DNA of 64,000 nt from an uncultured Acidimicrobiales bacterium (GCA_938002955.1 CALLAA010000050.1:1-64000); one strand, 5' to 3'; numbered from the stretch's first letter, positions 29,696-39,352 are shown. The notes: generated by a model from the sequence alone, not told the origin. Program-made: numbers and translations.

Positions 29696-29884
29696 TTATT
29701 GAAAGTCGAGGTGCAGGTGGTCGTCTTCGCGTAGGGCGAGGGCGCTGCGGAGGCCGTGTCCGGGTTCGCCGCAGATCCAACATCCGGTGTCGTCTTCGGC
29801 GGTCCAGGCAACTTCGCACGTGAGGCAACGGAATCGGACGCGTTGTTGTGCGAGGAGCGGTGTGGAGGAGGTAAGCGCCGGCAT
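29696..29884 (-). CDS. small zinc-ribbon hypothetical protein
   Basis: 62 aa with FRCLTCEVAWTAEDDTGCWICGEPGH (two CxxC). Confidence 0.55.
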   Translation of the reverse strand: MPALTSSTPLLAQQRVRFRCLTCEVAWTAEDDTGCWICGEPGHGLRSALALREDDHLHLDFQ

Positions 29885-29918
29885 ACCGAGAGCATCGGCA
29901 ATACCGAAGCAGATGTAA

Positions 29919-30002
29919 GCACCCCAAGCAGCCGAGACCAAAGCGAACTTCGACCCCCAAGGCACCCCAAGCAGCCGAGACCAAAGCGAATTTCGGCCCC
30001 CA
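29919..30002. repeat. tandem direct repeat, two about 41-bp copies
   Basis: GCACCCCAAGCAGCCGAGACCAAAGCGAACTTCGACCCCCA (29919-29959) and GCACCCCAAGCAGCCGAGACCAAAGCGAATTTCGGCCCCCA (29962-30002). Confidence 0.9.
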
Positions 30003-30034
30003 GGGCCGAAATTTGACGCAATGCGAAGCATTGC
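29989..30034 (-). terminator. two adjacent hairpins just 3' of tRNA-Val
   Basis: AATTTCGGCCC-CCA-GGGCCGAAATT (29989-30013, 11 bp) and GCAATGC-GAA-GCATTGC (30018-30034, 7 bp); no obvious U tract. Confidence 0.5.
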
Positions 30035-30036
30035 CG

Positions 30037-30110
30037 TGGGCCATACTGGACTTGAACCAGTGACCTCTGCCGTGTGAAGGCAGCGCTCTAGCCAGCTGAG
30101 CTAATGGCCC
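30037..30110 (-). tRNA. tRNA-Val(CAC)
   Basis: Reverse strand GGGCCATTAGCTCAGCTGGCTAGAGCGCTGCCTTCACACGGCAGAGGTCACTGGTTCAAGTCCAGTATGGCCCA; anticodon loop TTCACAC. Confidence 0.95.
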
Positions 30111-30128
30111 GGGATGGTGAATCTAGCG

Positions 30129-30869
30129 CTAGTTGTCGGGAACGGTGTTGCTGCTGCCGGGAATCATCCGGGCCCAGCATAAGAAGAAGTCTTGGTCGGG
30201 GTCCTTCAATGGTTGGGTGTTCTCGGGGCAGTTGCCGGCGTCGGGGGCGGTGCTGGTGACCTGCCCGTCCGAGGTGCCCGATGCGCACGACCGTTCGCGT
30301 GGCGAGTTACCAACGAGGGCGAAGCAGTCGCCGATGTCGAGCTCGGCGTTGTTTTCGACCGCGGGGCGGCGGGAGTCGTCGCCGTTGTTCCCCGCAAAGG
30401 CGGTCACGATCAGGATCCCGAGTACGAGTCCGAGAACGAGCAATACCGGCAGTGACGCCCAGACGCTGACCGAGCCGTCTCCTGGCTCGTCATCGATGGA
30501 GCGGGTAGCTCGCTGCTGGTTGCGTGGCGCTCCGGTGCTTGCGGCGGCTTTGGGCCGGGTGTTTTGGGTTCGCTGCTGGGCGGGCGGTGTTTTTGGCGGT
30601 TGGGTCGGCTGCTGGCGTGGCCTGGTTTGGTTTGTTGAGCTTCGCGGTTTGAGCGATTTGTCGTACTCGGACTTTTTCTTTGGATCCGACAGCACGTTCC
30701 ACGCGACGTTTACGAGCTGCATGGCCTGTTCGGCTTTGCGCGCCTCGGCGGGAGATCGACCTTGCTGACGGTCGGGGTGTAGTGCTCTGGCGCGCCGGAG
30801 GTACGCCTTGCGGATCTCCTGGTTGGTCGACCCTGGCTTTACGCCGAGGGTGTCGTAGTAACTGGCCAT
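30129..30869 (-). CDS. DnaJ-domain protein with C-terminal TM segment
   Basis: MASYYDTLGVKPGSTNQEIRKAYLRRARALHPDRQ; Pro/Gln-rich linker; TM VWASLPVLLVLGLVLGILIVTAF. Confidence 0.88.
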   Translation of the reverse strand: MASYYDTLGVKPGSTNQEIRKAYLRRARALHPDRQQGRSPAEARKAEQAMQLVNVAWNVLSDPKKKSEYDKSLKPRSSTNQTRPRQQPTQPPKTPPAQQRTQNTRPKAAASTGAPRNQQRATRSIDDEPGDGSVSVWASLPVLLVLGLVLGILIVTAFAGNNGDDSRRPAVENNAELDIGDCFALVGNSPRERSCASGTSDGQVTSTAPDAGNCPENTQPLKDPDQDFFLCWARMIPGSSNTVPDN

Positions 30870-30939
30870 CGCAACCTGAACAGTATCGCTTGCACCGGCC
30901 CTAAACAGCGTCGGCCGGGGACCGGCTACTCTCGTGCGT

Positions 30940-31251
30940 ATGGCTCTGATTGCGTGTGCTCAGTGCGGCGAGGAAGAGAACCTCGATGGTGAGCGAGACG
31001 GTGAGACGATCACGATTACGTGCGCGGCGTGTGGCCTCGTCTGGGATCGGGACCTGACCCCGACGTGCACGACGTGCGGGTCGACCGAGGTTCGCCCGGC
31101 GTTCCAGGCCATTGTCGACAAGAGCCGCGGTACGCAACTGTCTATTCAGTCGATGCGACTTCGATATCTCTGCCCGGAGTGCGAGCCAGAGCTTCTCGCC
31201 GACTATCTCGCCAGCAAGTCTCCCCTTCCGCCCGACGAGTTGCCCTACTGA
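30940..31251 (+). CDS. zinc-ribbon hypothetical protein
   Basis: Multiple CxxC: CAQCGEE, CAACGLV, CTTCGST, CPECEPE. Confidence 0.7.
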   Translation: MALIACAQCGEEENLDGERDGETITITCAACGLVWDRDLTPTCTTCGSTEVRPAFQAIVDKSRGTQLSIQSMRLRYLCPECEPELLADYLASKSPLPPDELPY

Positions 31252-32564
31252 GCTGGCGGCGTTTCGGCGAGCAGCTCAGCCGCCACGATCTCGAGCCCGG
31301 CCGATCTCGAACCCTTGATCAAAACCGCGGTGTCGGCGTCGACCGGGCCAATGGCTGCGATCACGTCGGATGTCGACGCTTGGCCATAGAGCTCGGTGCC
31401 GACGGTGATGAGTTGTGCCCCGGTCGCACGTGCTGTTTCGGCGATGTTGCGGTGGTCGTCGGCTTCGCTTTCGCCGAGCTCTCCCATGTAGCCGAGGACG
31501 GCGATCTTGCGTGTTTGCGGTAGCCGGTCGAGGGAGTCGAGCGCTCCCGCCATCGACGTCGGGTTTGCGTTGTATGCGTCGTTGATGATGAGCGCACCGG
31601 TCGGGGTGTGCCGCACTTCCATTCGCCACGGAGAGACCTGGGCCTGACTCAACCCGGCTTCGACATCGGCGATACCAACGCCCAGCCATAGCGCTGTCCC
31701 TGCGGCTGCGGCGACGTTGGTTGCCATATGCGCACCTCGAGTGGACGGTCGGGCGGTGACCGTCCCCCACTCGGTGTCGAGCACGAAGGTTGCGCGTAGC
31801 TCGTTATCGAGTACGACCGATCGGATGTGGATCGCGGCGCCCGGTGTTTTCCCGAATGTCAGAATCGACGCGTCGGTGCGGCTGGCCATTGCCGTGACGA
31901 GCGGGTTGTCGTGATTGAGCACGGCGAGACCACTGGCCGGGACGGCTTCAATGAGTTCGCCCTTTGCGATGGCGATGTTCTCGATCGAGCCGAACTCACC
32001 GGTATGGGCGGCCGCGACGGTGGTGACCATGCCGATCGTCGGCGAGGCCACGTCGCAGAGCTCCGCCACGTGTCCGATACCTCTCGATCCCATCTCGATG
32101 ATCGCCGCTTCGCTGCCTTCGGGCGTGTTGATCAGCGTGAGCGGCACTCCGATTTCGTTGTTGAACGACTTGACTGACGCATGTGTCGCCATCGTGGTTC
32201 GCATTGCGCCGGCGAGGAGATCCTTGGCCGATGTCTTGCCTACCGAGCCGGTGATGCCGATGACCGGGCCCTCGATTCGTTGGCGGGCAGCGCGTGCGAG
32301 ATCTCGGAGCGCATCCATCGTGTTCTCGACGACTACTCCCCCGGCGACCGGTGTCGGTCCGTGCGTGAGATAGCCACCGGCGCCTGAGGCCATGGCGGCC
32401 TCGATGAAGTCGTGACCGTCGCGTGCAGCGACGAGCGGAACGAACAGCTGCCCGGTCTCGATCGAGCGACTGTCTTGGGTTGCGCCATCGATTGACCGGG
32501 TGCCGGACTCGACCTGACAGCTCCCGCTGGTGATCTCGGCGATTTGTTGAATAGTGAACTGCAC
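31245..32564 (-). CDS. murF: UDP-N-acetylmuramoyl-tripeptide--D-alanyl-D-alanine ligase
   Basis: Mur ligase motifs GITGSVGKTSAKDLLAGAM, FNNEIGVPLTLI, INDAYNANPTSMAGAL; GTG start. Confidence 0.93.
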   Translation of the reverse strand: MQFTIQQIAEITSGSCQVESGTRSIDGATQDSRSIETGQLFVPLVAARDGHDFIEAAMASGAGGYLTHGPTPVAGGVVVENTMDALRDLARAARQRIEGPVIGITGSVGKTSAKDLLAGAMRTTMATHASVKSFNNEIGVPLTLINTPEGSEAAIIEMGSRGIGHVAELCDVASPTIGMVTTVAAAHTGEFGSIENIAIAKGELIEAVPASGLAVLNHDNPLVTAMASRTDASILTFGKTPGAAIHIRSVVLDNELRATFVLDTEWGTVTARPSTRGAHMATNVAAAAGTALWLGVGIADVEAGLSQAQVSPWRMEVRHTPTGALIINDAYNANPTSMAGALDSLDRLPQTRKIAVLGYMGELGESEADDHRNIAETARATGAQLITVGTELYGQASTSDVIAAIGPVDADTAVLIKGSRSAGLEIVAAELLAETPPAQ

Positions 32565-32679
32565 ATCCGCAGCGTAGATCCGAGTCGATGAAAGACGCGG
32601 GAGGGCCTTGTCGCTTCGGCGGTGAAGCATTCAGAGCGCGGCAAGTCGTCATCGACGTCGCACAGCTACTCTGTGTGCG

Positions 32680-33729
32680 ATGACGAATTCCAGCGCTCCA
32701 TCTCGTTTGCTCGTGCTCTTTGGCGGACAGTCCGCCGAACACGACGTTTCGTGTGTCACCGCAAAGCATGTGCTCGATGCGGCCCGGCGAGACCGGTACG
32801 ACATCGTGCCCGTCGGCATTAGCCGGGATGGCCAGTGGTCTCTCGCCGAATGGTCGTCCGACCTCGAATCGCTCGATCCGTCGGGCACTCCGGTCGACCC
32901 GTTCACGATCCTTCGCGAGACGGCGGTCGCCGGTGGCGCTGTGCTGCCGTTGCTCCATGGCCCGATGGGTGAGGATGGCACGCTGCAGGGCTTGTGTGAG
33001 ATGGCAAACGTTCCATACGCCGGCTCCGGAGTGCTGGGAAGTGCGTTGGCGATGGACAAGATCGCCGCCAAGAACGCCCTGCTGGCGGCCGGGGTTCCTC
33101 AGGCTGCCTGGTTTGGGTTCAATGTCGACGAGATCACCGACGCCACGGCCACCAATTTGCTCCGGGAGCTCGGCAGCCCGGTGTTTGTGAAGCCGGCAAA
33201 TATGGGTTCGTCGGTCGGCGTGAGTCGGGCCGAAACCGTCGAGGAGACAAAGGCAGCGTTGGATCTTGCGGCGTCCTATGACGAGTGGATTGTCGTCGAG
33301 GAGGCAATCACTGGCCGCGAGATCGAGATCAGTGTCCTTGGCAACCGGTCGCCGAGGACCTCGCTGCCTGGCGAGATCGTCGCTGGCGCTGACTTCTACA
33401 CCTACGAGGACAAGTACCACGACGGTGTCGCCAAGCTCGTGATTCCGGCGCCGCTCGACGATGCCGAGATTGCCGAGATGCAGTCGATCGCTGTTGATGC
33501 GTACCGGGCGCTTCGGGTGGAGGGCTTGGCGCGTGCCGACTTCTTCTATGAGCCCGCTGGTCGGGGCTGGCTGGTCAATGAGCTGAACACCATGCCGGGG
33601 TTCACGCCGATCTCGATGTATCCAAAGATGTGGCAGGCTTCGGGACTCGAGTATCCCGACCTCATCGATGAACTCGTCGAGCTCGCCTACGAACGCGACT
33701 CCAGACGCAAAAGAAACACAACGCGTTAG
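32680..33729 (+). CDS. ddl: D-alanine--D-alanine ligase
   Basis: VLFGGQSAEHDVSCVTAKHVLDA; LHGPMGEDGTLQGLCEM; PGFTPISMYPKMW. Confidence 0.95.
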   Translation: MTNSSAPSRLLVLFGGQSAEHDVSCVTAKHVLDAARRDRYDIVPVGISRDGQWSLAEWSSDLESLDPSGTPVDPFTILRETAVAGGAVLPLLHGPMGEDGTLQGLCEMANVPYAGSGVLGSALAMDKIAAKNALLAAGVPQAAWFGFNVDEITDATATNLLRELGSPVFVKPANMGSSVGVSRAETVEETKAALDLAASYDEWIVVEEAITGREIEISVLGNRSPRTSLPGEIVAGADFYTYEDKYHDGVAKLVIPAPLDDAEIAEMQSIAVDAYRALRVEGLARADFFYEPAGRGWLVNELNTMPGFTPISMYPKMWQASGLEYPDLIDELVELAYERDSRRKRNTTR

Positions 33730-33740
33730 AAACACCGCTG

Positions 33741-33945
33741 CGAAAACGCTCTCCCACTCAGCGCGCAAGAGCCGCCGCTGCGGGCAAACACCGCCTCAGG
33801 CGCAAAGCCTGCGTGGCGAATGAACGCTCCCCGCCTTTCGCTCCGCTCACTAACCGCCTTTTCTCCACTCCGCTCCGAAAACGCTCTCCCACTCAGCGCG
33901 CAAACACCGCCTCAGGCGCAAAGCCTGCGTGGCGAATGAACGCTC
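33741..33945. repeat. intergenic direct repeat between convergent ddl and TPM gene
   Basis: Copy A 33741-33829 and copy B 33876-33945 share CGAAAACGCTCTCCCACTCAGCGCGCAA and ACACCGCCTCAGGCGCAAAGCCTGCGTGGCGAATGAACGCTC; copy A has a 19-nt net insertion. Confidence 0.88.
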
Positions 33946-34021
33946 TCCCCGAAGGGGAGGGTATGTAGTTCGATGAGTGCCGCCAAAATCGGCGGCGGAG
34001 CCGCTGGCGGCATTGGTCGAA

Positions 34022-36289
34022 CTACCAGCCGCCGGAGCTGCCTCCGCCGAAGCCTCCGCCTCCGCCGCCCCAGCCTCCTGAGCTGCCGCCGCCGAAGCCA
34101 CCGCCGAAGCCTCCGCCTCCGCCGCCTCCCCAGCCGCCGCCTCGATGTGAGCGACCTCCACCGTGACCGCGGAAGCCTCCACCGCCGATGATGATGCCTC
34201 CGCCGAAGCCGCCACCGAAGCCGCCGCGGTTGTTGTGGCGTTGACGGCGCTGCGCTTCGCGGTAGAGCTCGTCGGCGGTTACTTCGACCTGTTGGGCTTC
34301 GCGGATAGCTTCACGAGGGTCGGTTTCGAGTGCTGATTGGGCGCGGTTGAGGTTGACGCGCAGGCGGTCGATCGATGCCTGCGCTTCCTTTTCTCGGCGT
34401 CCGGAGAACATATGGCTTTGGACATGGCGGTCGGCTCGGTCGAGCGCGACGGTCGCTGAGCGGATCTCGCTTTCGGCTTGATGACGAACGCGTTCGCGTT
34501 CACCGACGGTGGTCTTGAACTCGTCGAGTTCGGTATTGACGATCGATTCGACCTGGCCAGCGAGTTCCATTGCTCGGAGGTAGTCGGGCGGGTTGAGACG
34601 TAGTGATTCTTCGGCGGCGCGCTGGATGTCGACGAGGCGTTGAACGGTCTCGGGCGCCCGGCTCGGGACGTCGTTGCGGTGTTCGGCGACATAGTTCACG
34701 AGCAGCTGGGCGTCGTCGGCCGAGGCAGCAACGGCGCTGGAGGCTCCGCTCTTTGCTGCGGCCAGCAGAACGTCGAGTTCGTCGAGTTCGTCGAGAAGTT
34801 CGTCGGCAAGGTCGACCGAGGTTTGGGCCTTCTCGAGCTCGTCGTTGACCATTCGCATGGCGCCAAGATCTCGGGGGATGTCGCCGAGCGACTCCGCCTT
34901 CAGCAGGCTTTGTTCGGCGCGTGCGAGTTGCCGGTCGGCTTCGTCGGGGTGGCCAAGCACATCGTCGAACGAACTCGACGCATGAGCGGCCGTCCAGTTG
35001 TGCATCGTGGCGCGTAGTTGCATGACACGCCCGCGTTGGCCTTGAATTTCGGGCGCCATGTTCGAGCGGCGAACGCCGGTTTCTGCGTGGTGGTCTTCGA
35101 GTTCTTCGAGGTCACCGGCAACCGATGCAATCTCTTCGGCGATCGGTTCGAGGTCTTTACCCATGGCATCGACATCGATGCGCATTGCGAAGGGGTCGAG
35201 CAGGTCGAGGGCCGCGGCGAGTTCGGCGAGACGTTGGCGGCCCGAAGCAATCTCCCAGCCTTCGTTGGCCCGCTCCTCGGCAGCGTTGAGCCCGGAGGCG
35301 ATTCGCTCGCTCGCAGCGCGATGCTGGGCTGCGAGCGCGTCGGGTTTGCCACGCAGGTCGTCGATCACGGCTTCGAGTGCGGCGAGTTTGGTCTCGGCGT
35401 CTTCGGCATAGCTCACCGCGTCGGCGACGTGTCCCTCGACGGTCGTTTGATCTTCGATGCTGTATCCACCAACGTCATCTGGCGTCACTTCGCTCACAGG
35501 TGACCACGCTTCGTACAGCGCTCGTGACGCCTCTGCGGCCGCGAGTTGAGCGGCGTTAAGCCGGGCCATGGCGCCGCCGGTGATTCGACCGCCGGCAATC
35601 GTCGCTTCCTGCTCGAGGTCATACCAGCGGGCCTGAATATTGGTGACGCGGTTCGACGACTCGGCGAACCGATCGGCGGCGACTTCGCCCCGGGACGTTC
35701 GTGTCCGGTTCTTTGTATAGATCCACGCACCACCTCCGACGAGTGCGGCGGTACTGAGGATTCCGCCCGCGAGCGGCGCCGTATAGCTCGTCGGCGTGGT
35801 GCTGAGTCCCTCGACCGTTCCGCCAACACCACTCGACAGGCCGGCGCTGATTTCGCCATTCGCGAAGAACACGTTCATTCTGCCGACGATGTCGTTGGAG
35901 TCGTCGTCGAGCCGTTCGTCGAGGTCATCCCCATAGGCGACGACGGTGTGCCGGTCGCCGGTCGATACGGCGAGGAGCACCGTGTTGTCAGCCACGTTTC
36001 CCGGGCTATCGAAGACGGCGGGGCATTCGGCTCGGACCTGGCCAGCGAGACGTGAGTCGAGGCTGCCGCTACCGGCGATGATCTCGTCGGTCGCAAACAC
36101 GGCAAAGTCGACGCCGGTCTCCTCCTCCGCGGATTGAATTGCGGCCCGAAGGCCGGACTCGTCGGCCAGGGTGCCCAAGTCGTCGGTCAAGTCACACGCA
36201 TCGACCTGAGCGCCAGCCGTGGACGGCATCAGGACGCCGAACATCACCGCGAGACATGCAATACCCGAATACAACCAGCTTCTTGCCAT
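34022..36289 (-). CDS. TPM-domain membrane protein with long helical region and Gly-rich C-terminus
   Basis: Signal peptide, TPM-like domain (TGVDFAVFATDEI..VADNTVLLAVSTGDRHTVVAYGDDLDERLDD), TM, coiled-coil helices, GGGFGGGFGGGSSGGWGGGGGGFGGGSSGGW tail. Confidence 0.82.
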   Translation of the reverse strand: MARSWLYSGIACLAVMFGVLMPSTAGAQVDACDLTDDLGTLADESGLRAAIQSAEEETGVDFAVFATDEIIAGSGSLDSRLAGQVRAECPAVFDSPGNVADNTVLLAVSTGDRHTVVAYGDDLDERLDDDSNDIVGRMNVFFANGEISAGLSSGVGGTVEGLSTTPTSYTAPLAGGILSTAALVGGGAWIYTKNRTRTSRGEVAADRFAESSNRVTNIQARWYDLEQEATIAGGRITGGAMARLNAAQLAAAEASRALYEAWSPVSEVTPDDVGGYSIEDQTTVEGHVADAVSYAEDAETKLAALEAVIDDLRGKPDALAAQHRAASERIASGLNAAEERANEGWEIASGRQRLAELAAALDLLDPFAMRIDVDAMGKDLEPIAEEIASVAGDLEELEDHHAETGVRRSNMAPEIQGQRGRVMQLRATMHNWTAAHASSSFDDVLGHPDEADRQLARAEQSLLKAESLGDIPRDLGAMRMVNDELEKAQTSVDLADELLDELDELDVLLAAAKSGASSAVAASADDAQLLVNYVAEHRNDVPSRAPETVQRLVDIQRAAEESLRLNPPDYLRAMELAGQVESIVNTELDEFKTTVGERERVRHQAESEIRSATVALDRADRHVQSHMFSGRREKEAQASIDRLRVNLNRAQSALETDPREAIREAQQVEVTADELYREAQRRQRHNNRGGFGGGFGGGIIIGGGGFRGHGGGRSHRGGGWGGGGGGGFGGGFGGGSSGGWGGGGGGFGGGSSGGW

Positions 36290-36299
36290 GCCTCGGACC

Positions 36300-38348
36300 C
36301 TAGCGAGCAGTGAGGGCCTCGTCCCAACTTCGATCATGAATCAGCTGATCGAGTCGTTCACCGAATGCGTTCGTCAACGCCCGAGCGAACGTAACCGTGA
36401 GATGGTTGTTATCGCGCCGTACGAGGAGGTCATCGATAACGGCTGGGCACATGCCATCGACACAGAAGTAGTCGGTCAGGTCGAGGAGCGGAAGGTCGTG
36501 TGCTGCGGCTGCATCGATGATGGGCCGCTCACCGTTGATCGCCTTGTCGATGGGCGTCGCACAGTCGACGAGGTCGCCGACCAGCAGGGAGGGGCAGTCG
36601 AGTCCGATGACGTTGCCGCCGGGCACTGGTCGAACGACCGCTACCGGTACATCGATCTGTCCGAGGTAGTCCCAGGACGCAATGTAGGCATTCGTGAGCA
36701 GTGTTCGTTCGGCATCGGTGGGGTCGTGCAGGATTCGGTTTTCGCTTACGAGCACCAGGTCGACGCCATGCTCGTCCACGATCGAGGGCAGCTTGGCCCG
36801 TACCGCGTCTGGCCATGTCTCGCACCGCTCGAATCGTTTCGACGCAGAGGGCGCGCCGATCGCGGTGCGACAACCCGACGCGGCCATCACGGTCAACCGC
36901 CAGTCGCGTTCCGCCGCGAGACCTTCGAGGGTCGGCACCCAGTGCGCCGCGTGAGAGTTACCCAGGATGAGCACGTGGATATCGGCCCGGGGGTTGCCCA
37001 ACGAACACCGGAACTCGTCGAAACAGCCGGACTCGTAACCGGCGGGGAGCTCCTCACGAGCGTCCATGAAACTTGGCGTGATTTCCTCGGCGGTCACCTG
37101 CACGCCGAGCACCTCCACGACCTGTGGAACATCTTCGGCCGCAACGACGGTCTGCTCGACGTTCGTGGTCGTCTGCAAGAGCAGAGCTCCCAGCATGTAC
37201 GCAGCGACGGTCGCGACTCCGCCAAGGGCGACGCCGCGGATCGGCTGAACGAGGGAGCGGTGGTGACGGAAGGGCTGTTCGATCCAGCGGTAGGAACCTG
37301 CAGCGGGGATGAATGAGATCATGATCGCCAGCACCGACTGTGCGACCGACAACGTTCCAAAGAGTGCCATCGCAAACCACAACACCGGCCAGTGCCATAG
37401 GTACAACGAGTACGAACGCTCGCCGAGCCACTGCATCGGTGAGCTCTCGAGCACACGCGTAACCCCAGGGGTCGCACCCAAGGAGCCGCCAGCCAACACG
37501 GCACTCGTGCCGGTGACCGGCACGAGTGCCGCAGTGCCGGGGAAAGGCATGGACGCGCCGATGAAGACGCTCGATCCAACAATGAGCACCAGCCCACCGA
37601 TGGTTATTGCCGGCGCGAGATGGCGAGCCGCCGACCGGCCCCGCAGACGTTCGGCCACTCCAGGAAGAAGAACGGCGAGCATCGCCCCCGACGACATTTC
37701 CCAGACCCGAGTCGTCGTGACGAAATACGCACGAGCGGGCTCGGTAATCGAGTACCGGTAGGAATAGGCAAAGCTCAGCGCGGTGATGATGGCGAGTACG
37801 GCGAGCAGCGTCCGTCGCGTCCGTCGAATACCGAGCGATGCAGCTGCGAACCCGACCGCCAGAATCAGCAGCGGCCACACCGCATAAAATTGCTCCTCGA
37901 CCGAAAGCGACCAGAAGTGTTGAAGCGGACTCGGCACGTCGGTGCTGTGGTAATCGACCGCTCGCTCCGCGAACAACCAGTTGACGATGTACAGGCCGCT
38001 TCGTTGGATGTCCCACGAGATGGATCGGCCGTACAGCTGTGGAATGACCAGGTCGGGAATCCACCTGGGCACGATGAACAGCACAGCGGCGACGGCACCA
38101 AGCACCGTGAAGGAGGCGGGAAGCAGCCGGCGGGCACGTTTGGCATAGAAGTCGAGGAGACGGATCGTTCCGGTCGTCTCGAGCTCGCGAATCAGCAAGC
38201 CGGTGATCAGGTAGCCCGAAAGTACGAAGAACACATCGACACCGATGAATCCTGCGGTGACGTACGGAACGCTCGCGTGGTAAAGCAACACGAGCAGAAC
38301 CGCGACGGCGCGCAGACCCTGAATATCGTTGCGGAACGCTGTGGACAC
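36300..38348 (-). CDS. acyltransferase 3 (OafA/YrhL) with C-terminal SGNH domain
   Basis: MSTAFRNDIQGLRAVAVLLVLLYHASVPYVTAGFIGVDVFFVLSGYLITGLL; LILGNSHAAHW and DNNH motifs. Confidence 0.93.
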   Translation of the reverse strand: MSTAFRNDIQGLRAVAVLLVLLYHASVPYVTAGFIGVDVFFVLSGYLITGLLIRELETTGTIRLLDFYAKRARRLLPASFTVLGAVAAVLFIVPRWIPDLVIPQLYGRSISWDIQRSGLYIVNWLFAERAVDYHSTDVPSPLQHFWSLSVEEQFYAVWPLLILAVGFAAASLGIRRTRRTLLAVLAIITALSFAYSYRYSITEPARAYFVTTTRVWEMSSGAMLAVLLPGVAERLRGRSAARHLAPAITIGGLVLIVGSSVFIGASMPFPGTAALVPVTGTSAVLAGGSLGATPGVTRVLESSPMQWLGERSYSLYLWHWPVLWFAMALFGTLSVAQSVLAIMISFIPAAGSYRWIEQPFRHHRSLVQPIRGVALGGVATVAAYMLGALLLQTTTNVEQTVVAAEDVPQVVEVLGVQVTAEEITPSFMDAREELPAGYESGCFDEFRCSLGNPRADIHVLILGNSHAAHWVPTLEGLAAERDWRLTVMAASGCRTAIGAPSASKRFERCETWPDAVRAKLPSIVDEHGVDLVLVSENRILHDPTDAERTLLTNAYIASWDYLGQIDVPVAVVRPVPGGNVIGLDCPSLLVGDLVDCATPIDKAINGERPIIDAAAAHDLPLLDLTDYFCVDGMCPAVIDDLLVRRDNNHLTVTFARALTNAFGERLDQLIHDRSWDEALTAR

Positions 38349-38447
38349 CTAGGCCAATCGGCCTACGTCTGTCCAAATTGAGAGTCTCCTGCCCACTGGC
38401 ATGTTAATTCTCGCGACTTTTGGACGCCGCCGAACGTCAATAGGCAC

Positions 38448-38627
38448 GTGAATGAAGAAGTGCAAATGTTCTCGTCGGCATGGTTCGACCAGATGGGTAT
38501 CTCAAGCCGCCAGAAGGTAAAGATCTTCGTCTGGATCGCTATCTCACTCGTTCTCGCAGCGATCGCTTCGGTGTTGCTCGCCGCACCGGTAATGGCTGCC
38601 CTCGGAATGACCGCGCTGCTCGGATAA
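38448..38627 (+). CDS. small single-TM hypothetical protein
   Basis: GTG-started 59 aa VNEEVQMFSSAWFDQMGISSRQKVKIFVWIAISLVLAAIASVLLAAPVMAALGMTALLG. Confidence 0.4.
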   Translation: MNEEVQMFSSAWFDQMGISSRQKVKIFVWIAISLVLAAIASVLLAAPVMAALGMTALLG

Positions 38628-38715
38628 AGACGAGTCGGATCGGCACGATTCCACTACCCACGTGGTGGGGTCGACATGGGGTCGACACGCTGCGTTGGCT
38701 ACGCCGCGAACCGAC

Positions 38716-39306
38716 TTAGGCGGGAACGAGCGCTACCCGAAGAAATCGCAGGAGTTCCTGACGGCGTTCGGCCAGGGTTCGAAGACTTGGCTCGATACCC
38801 ATGGCTCGCAACACCTCGACCTCGGTCGCGACTCCCATAATCGTGGAGTAGAGCGAGAACAACAGCAGCCGAGCGTTACCACCGAGCACCCGTCCCTCTT
38901 GCAATGCAGTTTCGAGCGCGTGCTGTGCCGCGTCGATATGCACGGCAAGTCGAGTCGAGAGCTGAACGGCGACCATGGAGCCTGGGCGTGATGCTTCTCG
39001 CAACAGGCCGAGCAATGCTGGGCGTTGCAGGGCAAGCCGAAAGACGACGCGCACGGCACCTTCGACCTGCGCCCACACGTCGCGTGGGTCGACACCAGAA
39101 AAGACGGCGTCCAGTTCGTCAATGAACTCGTTGGCGGCCTCATCGACCACGGCCTGGAACAAGGCATTCTTTGAGTTGAAGTAGTACAAGATCGATTGCT
39201 TGCGGAGCCCGAGCTCCCGAGCGAGTGCGTCGAGCGACGTCCCGTCAACACCGGTGGTGCCGAACGACTCGAGCGCCGTATCGAGGATCCGCTGACGTGT
39301 ACTCAC
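38716..39306 (-). CDS. TetR family transcriptional regulator
   Basis: MSTRQRILDTALESFGTTGVDGTSLDALARELGLRKQSILYYFNSKNALFQAVV. Confidence 0.92.
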   Translation of the reverse strand: MSTRQRILDTALESFGTTGVDGTSLDALARELGLRKQSILYYFNSKNALFQAVVDEAANEFIDELDAVFSGVDPRDVWAQVEGAVRVVFRLALQRPALLGLLREASRPGSMVAVQLSTRLAVHIDAAQHALETALQEGRVLGGNARLLLFSLYSTIMGVATEVEVLRAMGIEPSLRTLAERRQELLRFLRVALVPA

Positions 39307-39336
39307 ATATCGGAGACTAGGACGAAAAGACTTCTG

Positions 39337-39352
39337 TCTACCAATTGGTAGA
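39337..39352. promoter_or_regulatory. candidate TetR operator
   Basis: Perfect 16-bp palindrome TCTACCAATTGGTAGA in the divergent tetR/reductase intergenic region. Confidence 0.6.

Noticed and set aside
31996-33768. 590-aa minus-strand ORF opposite ddl and overlapping murF
   Set aside because: Overlaps two well-supported genes (ddl on the other strand, murF in another frame).
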